Shown in pieces: positions 1 through 11,134 of a stretch of DNA of 64,000 nucleotides. The notes under the pieces are model-generated. The model made no database searches. It was not told the DNA's origin and saw nothing but the letters and a program-made list of their open reading frames with translations. This DNA is from Phoronis australis. Its lineage: Eukaryota > Phoronida > Phoronidae. A program made the translations under genes and the position numbers. The stretch is from the NCBI GenBank assembly GCA_002633005.1, contig NMRA01000005.1, forward strand, positions 637,699-701,698, written 5' to 3'. How positions within the stretch are numbered: the first letter of the stretch is position 1; every line of letters begins with the position of its first letter.

Positions 1-439
1 TTGAAATTATAGACACATGGTGAACAGAGACACCTGGTGGCTGCCAAAAGTATTGCTCACAGGCTACTTTAGTTTTTGACAATATTGGACAAGACAACTA
101 GTTCTTGTCTGTCAATCATCTAAGTTCTTAACAGGTCCTCCTGGAGGCAATTTGTTTGCAAGTGTTCGATTTTATATTTTAACCTATTAAAAATGATTAA
201 AAAATTATGGGTCATGGGTTGGAGAAATAAATGAAAAATATGGGCGGTGGGTACGAAATAAAAGTGCCTTCCCCCCCCTCCCATACAGATTTTGCTGGAA
301 CAGCCCTTATGTTTTATTGTGTGTTTGGAGGGAAAGTGTACACTGAAGACTGATGCACATGGTTGTTCCTTCAGTTAGATGCAAAAGCTTAATTTTGAAG
401 TTGCACCACATCGTGTAATATTTATTTGGTTGTCCATAG

Positions 440-1910
440 TGTTCCGTCCTGTGTTGTGGTCAGTGTGGTCAAGAGGTGACCAGTAAACATGACGTGTTCA
501 CGATGGCCTTGAGTGGCCCCATGGCTGCCTACGTCAACCCAGGAGGTCACGTACACGAGACACTGACTGTGTATAAGGCGCAAGGAATGTCACTGATTGG
601 TCGGCCATCTGCAGAGCACAGCTGGTTTCCTGGGTAAGGGATATTTCAATTTGTATGTTCCCATATACTTGTTATGACATGGCTGCTGTATGAATTTGTC
701 TAGTCCTTCATACTGTTCAAGCCTTCAGACTATTTCATTGAGGATAATTATATAAATCACTCATGGACATCTGCCTCTATTTAGACTGCCTCTATTCAGA
801 ATTAATGCTGACTTGCAATGCAAAAGGCTCTCAATGGGCTATTTGGAGGGAGCCCCATAAGCTAACAATAAGCCAACTTTAGCTGCTAACACTGAACAGT
901 GGTGTTGGACATTTACAAATCACAGTGCAACCCATGAAGTGGTCTACCAGATATTTCTGAATCCATGGTGAAAAATCTGGATCTTATGTGTCTTATACTT
1001 TGAATTTTTGAAAACCTAAATTAAACGTGATTATACATTCTTAAACTTTTTTGCATTGAACCTTATTTTCAAATTTTATTTTATACCCATCGAGCAGTGG
1101 AAATTTTAGCCATGAAAGACTTCTTTTTACTGCAAAATCCCAAGTTTTTCTTTTCGACAACTGATACCTCTGCTATCAGAAGGTAAATAATTCAAGTATA
1201 GACAACCTTCCCTCTGCCATGAACCATAAAATAAGAGTGTGCTCTTTGTGTGTCTTTTCCCACATGATGAATAAAAACTGCCAAAAAGCAGTGAAAAACA
1301 AAAATCTTGGGATTATGTCCCATGAAGATTTGCCATGCAGTTGAAATCACTTGACATTGTCCCAAGGACTTGCACATATAAATTAGCTGTAGTATCAAAT
1401 AAAAAATCTGTGAATCAAAATTGTTCAAGGCAAAAAATGGATAAGAGGAAATTTTTTATTCCCATTCATCTCACTAATTCTATTCAGTAGGATCAGTGAT
1501 TTGCCAATCATGTCCGCAGCAGAGTTTGTTTCAATCACTACATCGTTTACAAAATCCCTTAAAGGAGGATAAAAAACAAATGTCCAGACAAATGTGTGTA
1601 GCAGAGTAAGCTGCAATCCTTTGTCCTTGACCTTGGCATTTGGTACAAGTTACTGTCCACAGATGGCAACCAGAGTCGCAACTGCTTCCACTTGTCTGGT
1701 CATCTCACTTTCCTGGTGTATACAAATGTGTTTTCCAGCTATTCCTGGACCATAGCCAACTGTAGACACTGTGGTTCACACAAAGGCTGGAGGTTTACAG
1801 CCAACCAGAAGGATCTTAAGCCATCCAGCTTCTGGGGCCTGACTAGGTCAGGACTGCAACCAGGATATGAGCAGAGTGATGGAGAACAGCAGTGGGAACC
1901 ATCCTTATGA
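440..1910 (+). CDS. CRBN: Cereblon, C-terminal two coding exons (partial at left edge)
   Basis: Exons 440-633 and 1739-1910; stop TGA at 1908-1910. Upstream exons lie outside the window. Cereblon is the DDB1-CUL4 substrate receptor; what is visible is most of its CULT (thalidomide-binding) domain. Exon 1 starts after ...tgtccatag and reads CSVLCCGQC..., carrying the first zinc Cys pair (CxxC), then [19 protein letters not shown] and [13 protein letters not shown]. Exon 2 reads [11 protein letters not shown] (second zinc CxxC), GWRFTA and KFWGL-like [10 protein letters not shown]. The three tryptophans that form the ligand cage in human cereblon (W380, W386, W400) are all present. At the position of human V388 the residue is Ile, as in mouse. 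Donor at 634 (GTAAGG), acceptor at 1737-1738; the junction keeps frame (phase 2). Identification is from recalled family sequence and is very strong. Confidence 0.93.
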
Positions 1911-3029
1911 TATCCATTGTAAGGGAACCTAACTATTGTATTACAAGCAGGAGTCAGTATTGCTTATGAACAATTACTGTATTCTGAGGGGGGAGTAATC
2001 TCCCCTACAGTGTCAGAGCCCAACATGACAGTTGACAGGGGACTTAATTATTGATGGTAACAGCCACAGGACGACAGGTTGTCTTACAGTTGTTGAATCT
2101 TAAGTAAGAGTTGTTTTTACCGTTTTTGACTTGTTTTGAATTGTTTGGAATTCAAAGAATCAACTTTGATAAAGTAAGTACTCTTGTGATGACAGCTTAT
2201 TCATTAAGAAGAGTGCAACTTCACTTATATTTTCCACAATTTGACAACATTAGAGACTCGTTTTACTGCACCTAATACCTTTATCAATAGATTAGTGCAA
2301 GAGCCGCTGCACCCTTAAGAAGTCTGTTTATCAGGAGCACTGATCTAATATGCTTTTGTTTAAAGCAGGTCAGGTACCACATTAGCAGTGACTTGAGGAC
2401 AGCAAAACCTTGACTATGGTGATTTTTCTACTGGTTTCTGTATGGTTAAGTTTGCTCAAGACCAGGTTCTACAAATTCGCTTGTTTTCACAGCATGTCTG
2501 TATGCCCCAGGCATTGTCTCAAGGAATAACGAATGACTCCTTTATAAAAGGACGGCTAAGACAGCTTTCTAGCTGTTAGAGGAGTAGTTTATCAGTTCAG
2601 CTTAGACCAAGTTGCCAGAAATTTCCGCAAATAGACCCACTAAAAAGTAAACCTACGGGTGATTTTTGGAAAGTTTTCCAAAAGCAACTAGCCCATGGGC
2701 GTATTTTGGGTAGGCCTAATTGGGTGCATGTTTTGAAAATTTGACGAATTGTTCTGTGGGCCTTGTGTGAATGGCAGTTGAGCACACTGTGTTTGCTTGA
2801 ATGCCAAATACGTATGGAAGAAAAAAAGTTATTAGCGAGATACAGTACATTAAAAAGTAATTGTTGCCTGTTTAAAAATTTCACAAATAATGTTTGCTTA
2901 ACAAAACTGCATCACAAAATGTTAAACACAGTTTCGGAAAAATAAAATACGCCCCACCTTCTCTTTTCGAAAATAAACCGAGGCGTATATTCGATTTTAT
3001 TTGGCGTTTTTGAAAGGTCGTTTTCCACA
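1911..3029. other. CRBN 3' UTR and intergenic DNA
   Basis: No supported gene. The short reading frames here lack codon bias, splice sites or recognisable motifs. It presumably begins with the CRBN 3' UTR; I could not fix a poly(A) signal close to the stop codon. Confidence 0.5.
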
Positions 3030-3580
3030 TGACAGCGTTTACCGGTTCAGTGACTTTACCAGACTTGGGGGGGTTCTGAGCATGAGATAACATAGCTTCT
3101 TTGTTAGCTGCCAAGCACACTCTCTTGTCTGTTATGACAACAAGCAGTCCAATTATCTACCAGGCTTATTACAGACCATGTGTGAACACAGTCAAACTCA
3201 GAGGGAATTAGTGTATTTGGAAATAATAGATTGTGGTAACTTCGGTTGCAGTTGGGCGATTTTGGCCATTCAAAAACTAAATAATTATGATCACCATTTG
3301 ACGAAGATTTCAGAAGTGTGTTATAACTTAACTTGTATTTTCAACAGCACAGCCCAGTCAGGGTAGATACAATCTTATTGGAGATTAGAGCAATTGTGGA
3401 ACAAAAGAGAATTGGCCCTCCATCCATAAATGCCAGAGATAATGGAGTTAATCAGTCGTGTAAGATATTGCTTACAGGGGTGTTCTTCCCAGCTTATTGT
3501 TGGGCTATAGAATCGACCAATTTGGGAGCAACGGGAAAACGCTGTAATGAAATATCAGTCTATGGGCCTATATTCGGAAA
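3030..3580 (+). repeat. Direct duplication, copy 1 of a ~550-bp block
   Basis: This stretch reappears at about 8299-8855 in the same orientation, at roughly 75-80% identity by eye. Shared landmarks in order include ctgccaagcaca, atctaccaggcttattacag, gtgtgaaca, taacttcggttg, gattcaaaaacta (with one substitution), gattagagcaatt, tggccctcca, agtcgtgtaag and caacgggaaaacgc. Neither copy keeps a convincing reading frame. It is either an unrecognised dispersed element or a local duplication. Confidence 0.75.
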
Positions 3581-3599
3581 ATCCCGGAACAAATTGTGT

Positions 3600-5939
3600 T
3601 AGAGCTAAGGAAAAAGCTCTTCTGACTGATATAGACTATAGGAAAGATGGCCATTTGTTTGATATAGCATAGCTGTGTCTTAGGGTGAGATTTATGTTTC
3701 TCATAATGGCCAGGTGTCTGTATTATCTTTGTGTACAGTACATGCTTTTTGTCTGTGGTTTTCTCTGGTCTGTGATGAATAAATTGATTTTTTAACTACA
3801 CGCAGGAAGTTTTAGGTACCCTGATTTGTCAAGCTTTGTCTTTTGTGAACAGTCGTGACAACTTTGTCTGATTGTCAGTGGAGCACTTGACTCCCCCAAT
3901 TGTTTGTTGACGTCAACGTCTGGGGCGCTGTTCACACTCTGCCGTTGAGACGGCGGTTCCATAATCCGCCGGCATAAACGGTGTCCCAATATTGGCAGCA
4001 ACAAAACTATTGTGGATGATATATTTAGTTTTAGATCGGCAGTGACGCTGCGTTAAGCGGGAAAATCTCGAATTAGGCCGCGGAGACGAGACTGTGCCGT
4101 GTTACCAACCCTCTCCACGTAGCGGCCATGATGTCAATTGACACGTCATTCAAAGATGACTCGTTTCACTGCAATCGATCGTTGCCAAATCCGTGCACAT
4201 ACCGTGGAGGCCCTTGTCGCACATTCGCGCGACACATACGGCGGTTCGTGGCACCGTGACAATTCGCCTCTACACACACCGAAGAACTTGCTTGCCCTAG
4301 ATATCCAATGCCCAATGAACCGAGAGAACCACCGGAAACCGCTAAAAATTAAACATGTTCAACTTAACGGCAGTCTTGGCAGTTGGAAACGGACTGTGCA
4401 CAGTCACTTTCACCGATGAGAAAAACGATCCCACCAGAACCAGCAGACTATAGAGCTATCGCTGCATGGCGAACCAAAAACGTGAAAAATGNNNNCCCCC
4501 CCCCCCCACAGAACGTTTTCAGTTCGGTTTCAACAAAAAACAATAGGGCTTCGATCTATTCAGGGTATACGTGTCTTTTTGCAAATTCTACCCTGATCAG
4601 ATAAAAAGTGCTACTTGTAGATCTAAAGAAATATGCAACCAAAAGCACCCTGACTACAAATATGGGGCTATAGAACTCACTTATTTCAGTGATGCGCCGC
4701 CCGTTGTGCCGGTGCCTGCCTGCCTCAAACTAAATTTGAACTGGAGATTTCTCTCTATGGTCTTACATATAATGTCAACTTTAGTACACCGGCAAACGTA
4801 CCAATTGCACCACTTCCCGGCGAGTTCGCAATGGTTATGATAGAATCATACGCACGAACATCGCATCTTATACGCACTAACCACTTGGCAAACCACTGAG
4901 GCCAGCGCGAGCAAAACCAGTGTGTCACTCTAAACATTCGGTCATAAAAAAGAATGGTGCAACCTTTGCAAGTGTGGTACACACGCATGTAACGCTTGAC
5001 AAAACCTGAGAATGAGTGGCGCTGATGCTTGGGTCCGAGGCTAAAAAATTGAGGAGCGTTCCCATACTACGTCATCTAAAATTTGTCACTTTTTACCCTC
5101 CTCCGGGTCGGTGCCCCTCTGTCATTACCCATCATCATGAATGATGTAACCTCCGCCGACGGCAGTCTACGTCATTGCAGCCAACGCTCCCTCCCTTAAT
5201 CGGAAGTCGTCGTTGGAGATCCCCCCTCCAGCCCTCTTATGGTGCGCCGCCCATGCAACAAGAGCAATCACGAAAAGTTCCGCGGTCATCGACTTATCGT
5301 ATTTTGGGGTTCAGTTGTGTCACAGCTCGATGGACTACATAGGCGGATTTAGGGGGGGCCAGGCCGCCCCCCCTTGGCTGCCGCAAAAAAATAAAACGGC
5401 AAGAGCGTAGGGAAATGTTAAGTTTATTAATTAACCCCTGTAATTAAAATTATACGGATGAAACAAGATTTAAATGTGTGCAGTTTTAGTGTTTTTTGGG
5501 GGGCTCAGATCTATTTTCAAGTGTCATATTCGGAACACGGCGCATTCGTAACGGAACTATGGCTAATAAGCTCTCCCGCGATATCCCAGGCCACCGGCAA
5601 AAGCGCTGCGCACTACGACTCCGTTTCCGTCGTCTGCTCCACTGTGCAATGAAGAAAATTTACTTCATTTTTTAAAGAAAATGGAACCAGAGTGACGATG
5701 AAAAAACAGAAATTGCTGGTAAGATGTGAATTTTAATCGAAGCCTTGGTGAATCTCTCAGAACCTCATAATTCTCTATTTGTCAAACCTTAACTTAAAAC
5801 GATTTCCAAAGCAATCCCCATTGCCAACACGAAAAACGGATTTGGCCTTTTGGGCATTTGAAGACTATTTTAAATACAACAAATTTGTTAAAGTGTACAC
5901 AACATGACTCTAGTACCTCAAAATAAATTTTATTATTAT
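3600..5939. other. Non-coding, locally GC-rich stretch with a short sequencing gap
   Basis: No supported gene. Positions 4492-4495 are N, followed by a poly-C run. About 3890-4260 and 5100-5340 are richer in CpG than the surroundings, but no first exon could be joined to anything. Near 5338-5395 a short segment (aggcggatttagg...) resembles the ends of the MITE and SINE families described elsewhere in this window. Confidence 0.4.
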
Positions 5940-6019
5940 ATCTTACTTGATTTCAGTGCCTTTAGTGCACAGCTCATAAAGAAACACGCAAAAATTGAAA
6001 AAAATAATAATTATGTACA

Positions 6020-6689
6020 ACGTCATGGGTTGAACCCAGGTCGTTCGCCATACCGTTCGGATCAGAGACAAAGTGTATAGAGTGAAGAGAATGCAAAGTA
6101 CATTTAGCGTCGAGAAGGTTCGTAGAGGGATCAAAAGATGTGTTTCCGGAGGCTGCAGCAACAGCAGCCAGGCGGAAAACGTCTCGGTGTTCCGAAGGAC
6201 ACCAAAGTTGCGCAGAAGTGGCATGACTTCGTGCGCCGAACGAGAGTGTGGGACGTCATCGTGGACCAAGCGATTCGGTCCGGGGCCACTCTGTGTTCTG
6301 CCCACTTCGAGGACTCGTGTTTCGACTCCAGTCACAGGAGACGATGAAGGCCTGGTTCAATAAAGGACAATATTTATCATTCAGAAACATCAGCTCTTAA
6401 TTCAGGATCGTCTGTTGGATGACTGGGTTGACTCGCCGAGCCCGAGGCCGCTTCTCTCGCGGGAGGATCCAGTTCATAAGGCTCAAAGTAGAAAAGTACG
6501 CAGCCGGAAGCACATTAAACTTGTTCTCGCTTTCGTGCAACCCCATTTCCTCATCCAGGCCACCATTCTCATACGTTTCTTCATAGTATTCGTTCAATTC
6601 TTGCTCATAATCGTCGTCACTTTCAAATTCCCTGGTCTCCGCCATTGTTCAATGCTAGTCACTGATCTCTTGTGTTCAACCCATGACGT
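6020..6689. mobile_element. Candidate element bounded by a 16-bp inverted repeat, carrying THAP-domain remnants
   Basis: The 16-mer acgtcatgggttgaac at 6020-6035 recurs as its exact reverse complement at 6674-6689. Between them lie a frameshifted THAP domain on the + strand (about 6120-6347) and an acidic 82-aa open frame on the - strand (6397-6645, many Glu and Tyr, no known domain). THAP domains are typical of P-element-type transposases and domesticated derivatives, so a decayed transposon is a fair reading. The inverted repeat could also be chance; no target duplication was established. Confidence 0.35.
6073..6347 (+). pseudogene. THAP zinc-finger domain fragment broken by a frameshift
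   Basis: The first frame gives RCVSGGCSN, the C-x4-C start of a THAP C2CH finger, and VSVF. The sequence then continues one frame over from about 6190-6195 with PKDT, KWHDFVRR and LCSAHFEDSCF, which match the THAP W, C-x2-H and trailing F positions. The total span fits one THAP domain. The frameshift and lack of any downstream body make this a relic rather than a working gene, although a very short intron or a sequencing error cannot be excluded. Confidence 0.6.
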
Positions 6690-6967
6690 CACATGGCGGG
6701 AAATGTGAAAATTGGCAAAATTGAAAGAAAAATCAAAATTTTGAGCTAATTACACAAAATAAACATGGGTTTAGCTAAATTTTACGTCATACATTTAGTC
6801 TGTGGCCACCGGTAATTCAAAATGTGCAAAAATCCATGGTGTGTACTGTTTAAGAACCGATTGCACCAAATATAAAACGTGTAATAAGCATTGCGAAAAG
6901 AAGTAGGTTTCGCGCGCAAACGCTGTGGACCATAAACAAGTAGGTCTCTTAGCACAAGATTAGTAGT

Positions 6968-7293
6968 TAAATCGTGGTGGTTTAGTGGTAAAGCGGCGTG
7001 CGCTCTATCCGCCAGGTCGTGAGTTCGAGTCTGTGGTACGCGCGGTTTTTCCTGTTTGACACGTCTCTTCTATATTTTTTGCCTTTTTTCTTGGATAATA
7101 CTTCAGGAATCTAGGAAAATGCTTGATTTTTAGAGGAAAAAAACAGAAACATTTCCTGGGCGGAAGGGGGGCAACCCCCCTCCCGACCTCCCCCCCATTC
7201 GGTGCTATACGCATCTACAATCGTGGTTTGCGCAAATGGCTTACAGCTGGACAAAATGTTGCCCCCCCTTGTGATATCCTAGAACCGCCACTG
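6968..7293 (+). mobile_element. tRNA-derived SINE, copy 1
   Basis: The head looks like a tRNA gene: A box tggtttagtggt at 6978-6989 and B box gttcgagtc at 7023-7031. The body is A/T-rich, then has a C-rich run and ends ...gatatcctagaaccgccactg. A second copy in opposite orientation lies at 63240-63535. There is no cloverleaf acceptor stem, so this is not a tRNA gene. Its 3' end shares the CAGTGGCGGAT-type motif with the MITE family in this window. Confidence 0.8.
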
Positions 7294-7515
7294 GACTAAC
7301 TGAAACAAGGCCTTATGTGGTCCGAGGCTGTCTGAGAATATGTTCAGTATTGCCTTAGCATCATTTCAGTAGGTTTAGTCATTTACTACTCAACTTTCAC
7401 TTGTTATTTCCTGCCACTTTATAGAGAAGTCGATAAGTAACACTTCCTATTCTAAGAACTCCCTTATTTGAATGTGCATCTTAATTGATTAGTTCGTAAT
7501 TCTTGTATCCCTAGT

Positions 7516-7667
7516 CAGTGGCGGATTTAGAAGCCGGGGGCCATGGCCCCCCTAAAATTCTCCTGTCCATTTGGCAGTTCGGAGTGCGAACGTCTGACGA
7601 GTAAAATCCTGGCTAATAGACATACTCTGACCTCCCCCCACAACTCAAAATCTTGGATCCGCCCCTG
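7516..7667 (-). mobile_element. MITE family A, copy 1
   Basis: Ends are cagtggcggatttag and ggatccgcccctg (inverted). Immediate flanks are ctagt on both sides (7511-7515 and 7668-7672), a 5-bp target duplication. The internal sequence matches the copies at 8150, 18529, 29050, 50567 and 56352. Confidence 0.85.
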
Positions 7668-8149
7668 CTAGTCTCTCTACTATATATTGTGTCTCATTCA
7701 CTATTTGTCAGTCCACACACCACAGTGTATAGTGTGTGCGTTCTGTTTTACGATCTGCAGTTTATTACAATAGAACTATAAGCCTAGTTAGACTCAACCT
7801 CATTGTTTAATTCAATCTCACGGTTCCACATAACTAACCACCTCCACTAACCTCAGTAGTTGAACCCCATTATTTTTACTAGTCGCGCGCCCACGGTCTT
7901 ACGTCGGACACCTCCAAGCAACTCCACTTAGCGGCCCTAATTCTGTTTTTGAAAACTGTTCGTGGTGCTTCCCTTTCTCGTAAATTGTTTCTTTGGCGAT
8001 GTTTTTGAACGGACTCACAAAATGACGATTTTCACAAGCACGGCATGATGAAAAGAATACTACGGTGACACCTCAACTGGTCGAGAAGCGCAACTCGATC
8101 GGTTTGCGCACCACACATTTCAGTTTTTGCCGGTTCGAGATGGCTTCTC

Positions 8150-8296
8150 CAGGGGCGGATCCAGGATTTTTATTTAGGGTGGCCAGGGCAGAGAATTAGC
8201 CAGGATTTTGCCCGTCAGACGGCGCACCCCCGAACTACCAAAGGGGAATCTGAGAGAGTTTTAGGGAGGGGGCATGGCCCCCTGGCCCCCTGACTG
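8150..8296 (+). mobile_element. MITE family A, copy 2 (right end truncated)
   Basis: Starts caggggcggatccaggattt and contains the family landmarks attagccaggattttgcccg and atggccccctggcccc. The usual right terminus (aaatccgccactg) is missing. It abuts copy 2 of the ~550-bp duplicated block. Confidence 0.75.
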
Positions 8297-8298
8297 AT

Positions 8299-8855
8299 CA
8301 CGGCGTCCTCCCGTTCAGTGGTGTTACCAGACATAGAGTGTTGTGAGCGTGTGATAACATCTAGATCCTTTGTTTAACTGCCAAGCACAGTCTTATGTCA
8401 GGTATGACAACAGGCACGCCACGTATCTACCAGGCTTATTACAGACCTCGTGTGAACAAAATCAAACCCAGAGCGAATTGGTACGTTGGGAAAGAATAGA
8501 TAGTCATAACTTCGGTTGTAGTTGGACGATTTTAGCGATTCAAAAACTAAACATGGTCAGCATTTGACGAGAAATTCAGAAATGTTATTGGTTTATGTTC
8601 AAATATGTTACAACTTAGGCGAGACTAGCCTTCGATCTTATCGCAGATTAGAGCAATTATCGAACACTGAGGGAGCTGCATAAGCGCCCCCCCCCCCCCA
8701 CTTTTTTTCAGTGCTGCGCCGCTGGCCCTCCAATGCCAGAATGGACTTAAACAGTCGTGTAAGGTATTGGCTACAGAGGTCATCTTCGCAACCTGTTGGG
8801 CTGTGGAATCGAACAAGTTGGGATCAACGGGAAAACGCCGTAATGGAGTAAAGAT
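8299..8855 (+). repeat. Direct duplication, copy 2 of the ~550-bp block
   Basis: Counterpart of 3030-3580, about 5.27 kb downstream, same orientation. This copy has a poly-C insertion near 8690-8700 and several small indels, consistent with old decay. Confidence 0.75.
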
Positions 8856-9049
8856 CCATACGTTGTTCGCCTGAGCTGCTGATGTAGATAGAGAGACCAT
8901 CATAAAAACGTTGGGGGCCACAATAGTATTTTTAAATTTTCGTTTTGAAAGTTTGTAAATAGCACGTCTGAATAGTTCCTGAAAGGCACACGTTTTGAAT
9001 TTTGAAAAGTTGGACAAATGAGAAATATGTGACATGAAGACCTAAAACG

Positions 9050-10685
9050 TTCGATTTATTTGTTGCAATAATCATTTTTTTTTGTTTTTTTTAACATTTG
9101 TTTCAATAATAATAATAATAACACAGTACAAAGACAGAAAACTCCAATGACACACCATACCCACACGCACGCACACACATATTTCACAGAGAACTCGATT
9201 TCACAAACCAAAAACACCAAATGTACTTTTCTCATCTGTAGTTTCTTTCTAAAGAGGAAAAAACATCTTTGGAGAAATATGTCTCCAAATCCATTTTTAC
9301 AATAATTATATTTTTCGAACGTGAAATAAATTCTTCAGTTTTTGAAAAGTGTTATAGATGGAAGCTCTACGTTCAGCTTTGTAAAGTATATTATGTGCTT
9401 TTTGGCCAAAAGAATGACAAGATTCAACAATTCATTCGCTTTTCCAATTTTACCAAATATAACAATCTGAAAATCTATAGATATATCGACATTTTTGCGT
9501 GAATATAATATTCAGCTATTCTTTTCCAAAAAGGCTTAACAAAAGTGCAACCCCAATATAAATGTTCTAAACTTTCAGGTTCATTCCTACAAAAGGTACA
9601 TCGGCCAGTTGGAGAAATGCCAATTCGCATCAAAAAGTTGTTTGTTGCTAAACTCTATGAACAATTCTCATTTAACCATCTGAGTCTAACATTTGTAGTA
9701 CAAAAACAGAATTTTTAAAACATAACTTCCATTCGGTCGTTGATCTTGCAAAACCAAAAGTATTTTTCCATTTTTCTAATCGAAACTAAGTTGTCAGAAA
9801 AATATTATATATATCACGAGTACCTTTCGAATTTTTCGCTAAAATTTGCCAGAGTTGTGCGATAACTGGTTGAGACACTTTTTCACTCTAGTTGAAAACT
9901 ATATACTTTTGAAAGTTCATTCAAGCAATTTTTAGTCCGCAATAAGGTGTAAAAAAGGTTTAAAATCAAATTTGTCTGCAAAACTGTTGTATGACAAGAA
10001 ATTTCCGTTTTTGTCAAATAAATTACCTGAGAATCTCACACCCTTTTTACTCCAAGTTGGATAAAGTATTTGGTTTTCCTCCAATCTGAACCTTTGTGTT
10101 ATGCCATAAAGGAAGGGACAGTATGATATCCGCTTCTTTGACCTCATTTAATATCCGATCAAACTCAAATGTTGAAACAGGCACATCCTTCCAAATAGGA
10201 TTCGCCGTGGACTGGGCTACCATTTTAAAAAATAGTTTCCTCCCGGCATTGAACATTTTTTCAACTGATGTCAAATTGACTTGAATTCCGCAAAATATCT
10301 ATCCAATTATTTTGTCCATTCAATCTTTTTAACCATGTTACTTTAGAGCGTTGATAAAGGAAACTAAATGAACCGTTGAGACCACAACTTTTATAATTCT
10401 GAACCATTGTCTTACGAGAAATTTTATCTTTCTTGTTACTCCAAATAAACTGAAAAAACATTTTCTCCAGTCAGTTGTTTGATAACGCCCCTTTGGTTAT
10501 TTCACCAAACCAAATTTTCCCAGAACACCGAGGTATCTTCTGGACCAAGAGAGTAAGATATTCTGAATATCAATAAGTTTTGCATTACATGTAAAGTTCA
10601 AACCAATCATGTCGTCTAGATTTAAACTAAATGTAATCCCCACAGTTGAAAATTCTGACCATTTTAAACTTTTTGCCTAATGACG
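9050..10685 (-). mobile_element. LINE retrotransposon 3' fragment, decayed
   Basis: Translation of the minus strand in shifting frames gives a run of post-reverse-transcriptase motifs in the right order: SWSRRYLGVLGK (about 10540), FIWSNKKDKISRKT (about 10440), LPLWHNTKVQIGGKP (about 10100), KKGVRFSGNLFDKNGNFLS (about 10030) and a zinc-knuckle-like CTFCRNEPESLEHLYWGC (about 9560). These are characteristic of L1/Tx1-type LINE ORF2 C-termini. The 5' part and RT core are absent, and stops and frameshifts are frequent. The 3' end runs into a T-rich and microsatellite-like tail near 9070-9110. Confidence 0.85.
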
Positions 10686-11134
10686 TAACTAGGTATTTTC
10701 CCTGGTTACAATCCATACACATTCGTTTTTTTTAATTGTTTCTCTGCTGGGTGTGCAACACGATTGGGCCACTTAACAAACCACCAAGCAGCACTTTGAT
10801 TTTGAGGTAAGCCAAGTGTCATCGTTCACGACCGTCACGGTTTTGCCGGCACAGGTGGCTCCACACTAGTCACCGAGCCCTCGACCGGGCGTGTGTTCAG
10901 TAGACGCTAGGACCTACGCTAGGACCTACTTAAAACCTAGTCAAAGTCACGTGTTATTTAAAATACACGGCAATTTCTCACGTAATTTCGCGAAGTCTTG
11001 CTTTTTAGCGAAGTCCTAGACGGTTACTGATATGAGGCTCAGGCTGGTATCTAAGTGATCAAGTGCAGCTGGCCTATAGGCGACATCTATTGATCGTCTG
11101 CCAAGTCCTTTGAACACGTGACCCGAAACTCAAG
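10686..11134 (+). promoter_or_regulatory. FBXL14 upstream region
   Basis: Non-coding DNA between the LINE and the FBXL14 start. A perfect E-box (cacgtg) sits about 20 bp before the ATG, in gaacacgtgaccc near 11112-11122, and another CACGTG lies near 10949. No TATA box is obvious. The promoter role is inferred from position only. Confidence 0.35.

Noticed and set aside
4138-4419. 93-aa frame in a CpG-richer stretch, possible first exon
   Set aside because: No family match, and no donor joins it in frame to any downstream exon.
5943-6335. 130-aa minus-strand frame
   Set aside because: Antisense to the THAP remnant, whose conserved residues fix the plus strand as the coding one; the hydrophobic part is A/T-driven.
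6976-7047. Possible tRNA gene (A and B boxes present)
   Set aside because: No acceptor stem pairing or proper anticodon arm, and a diverged second copy exists with the same non-tRNA body; it is a tRNA-derived repeat.
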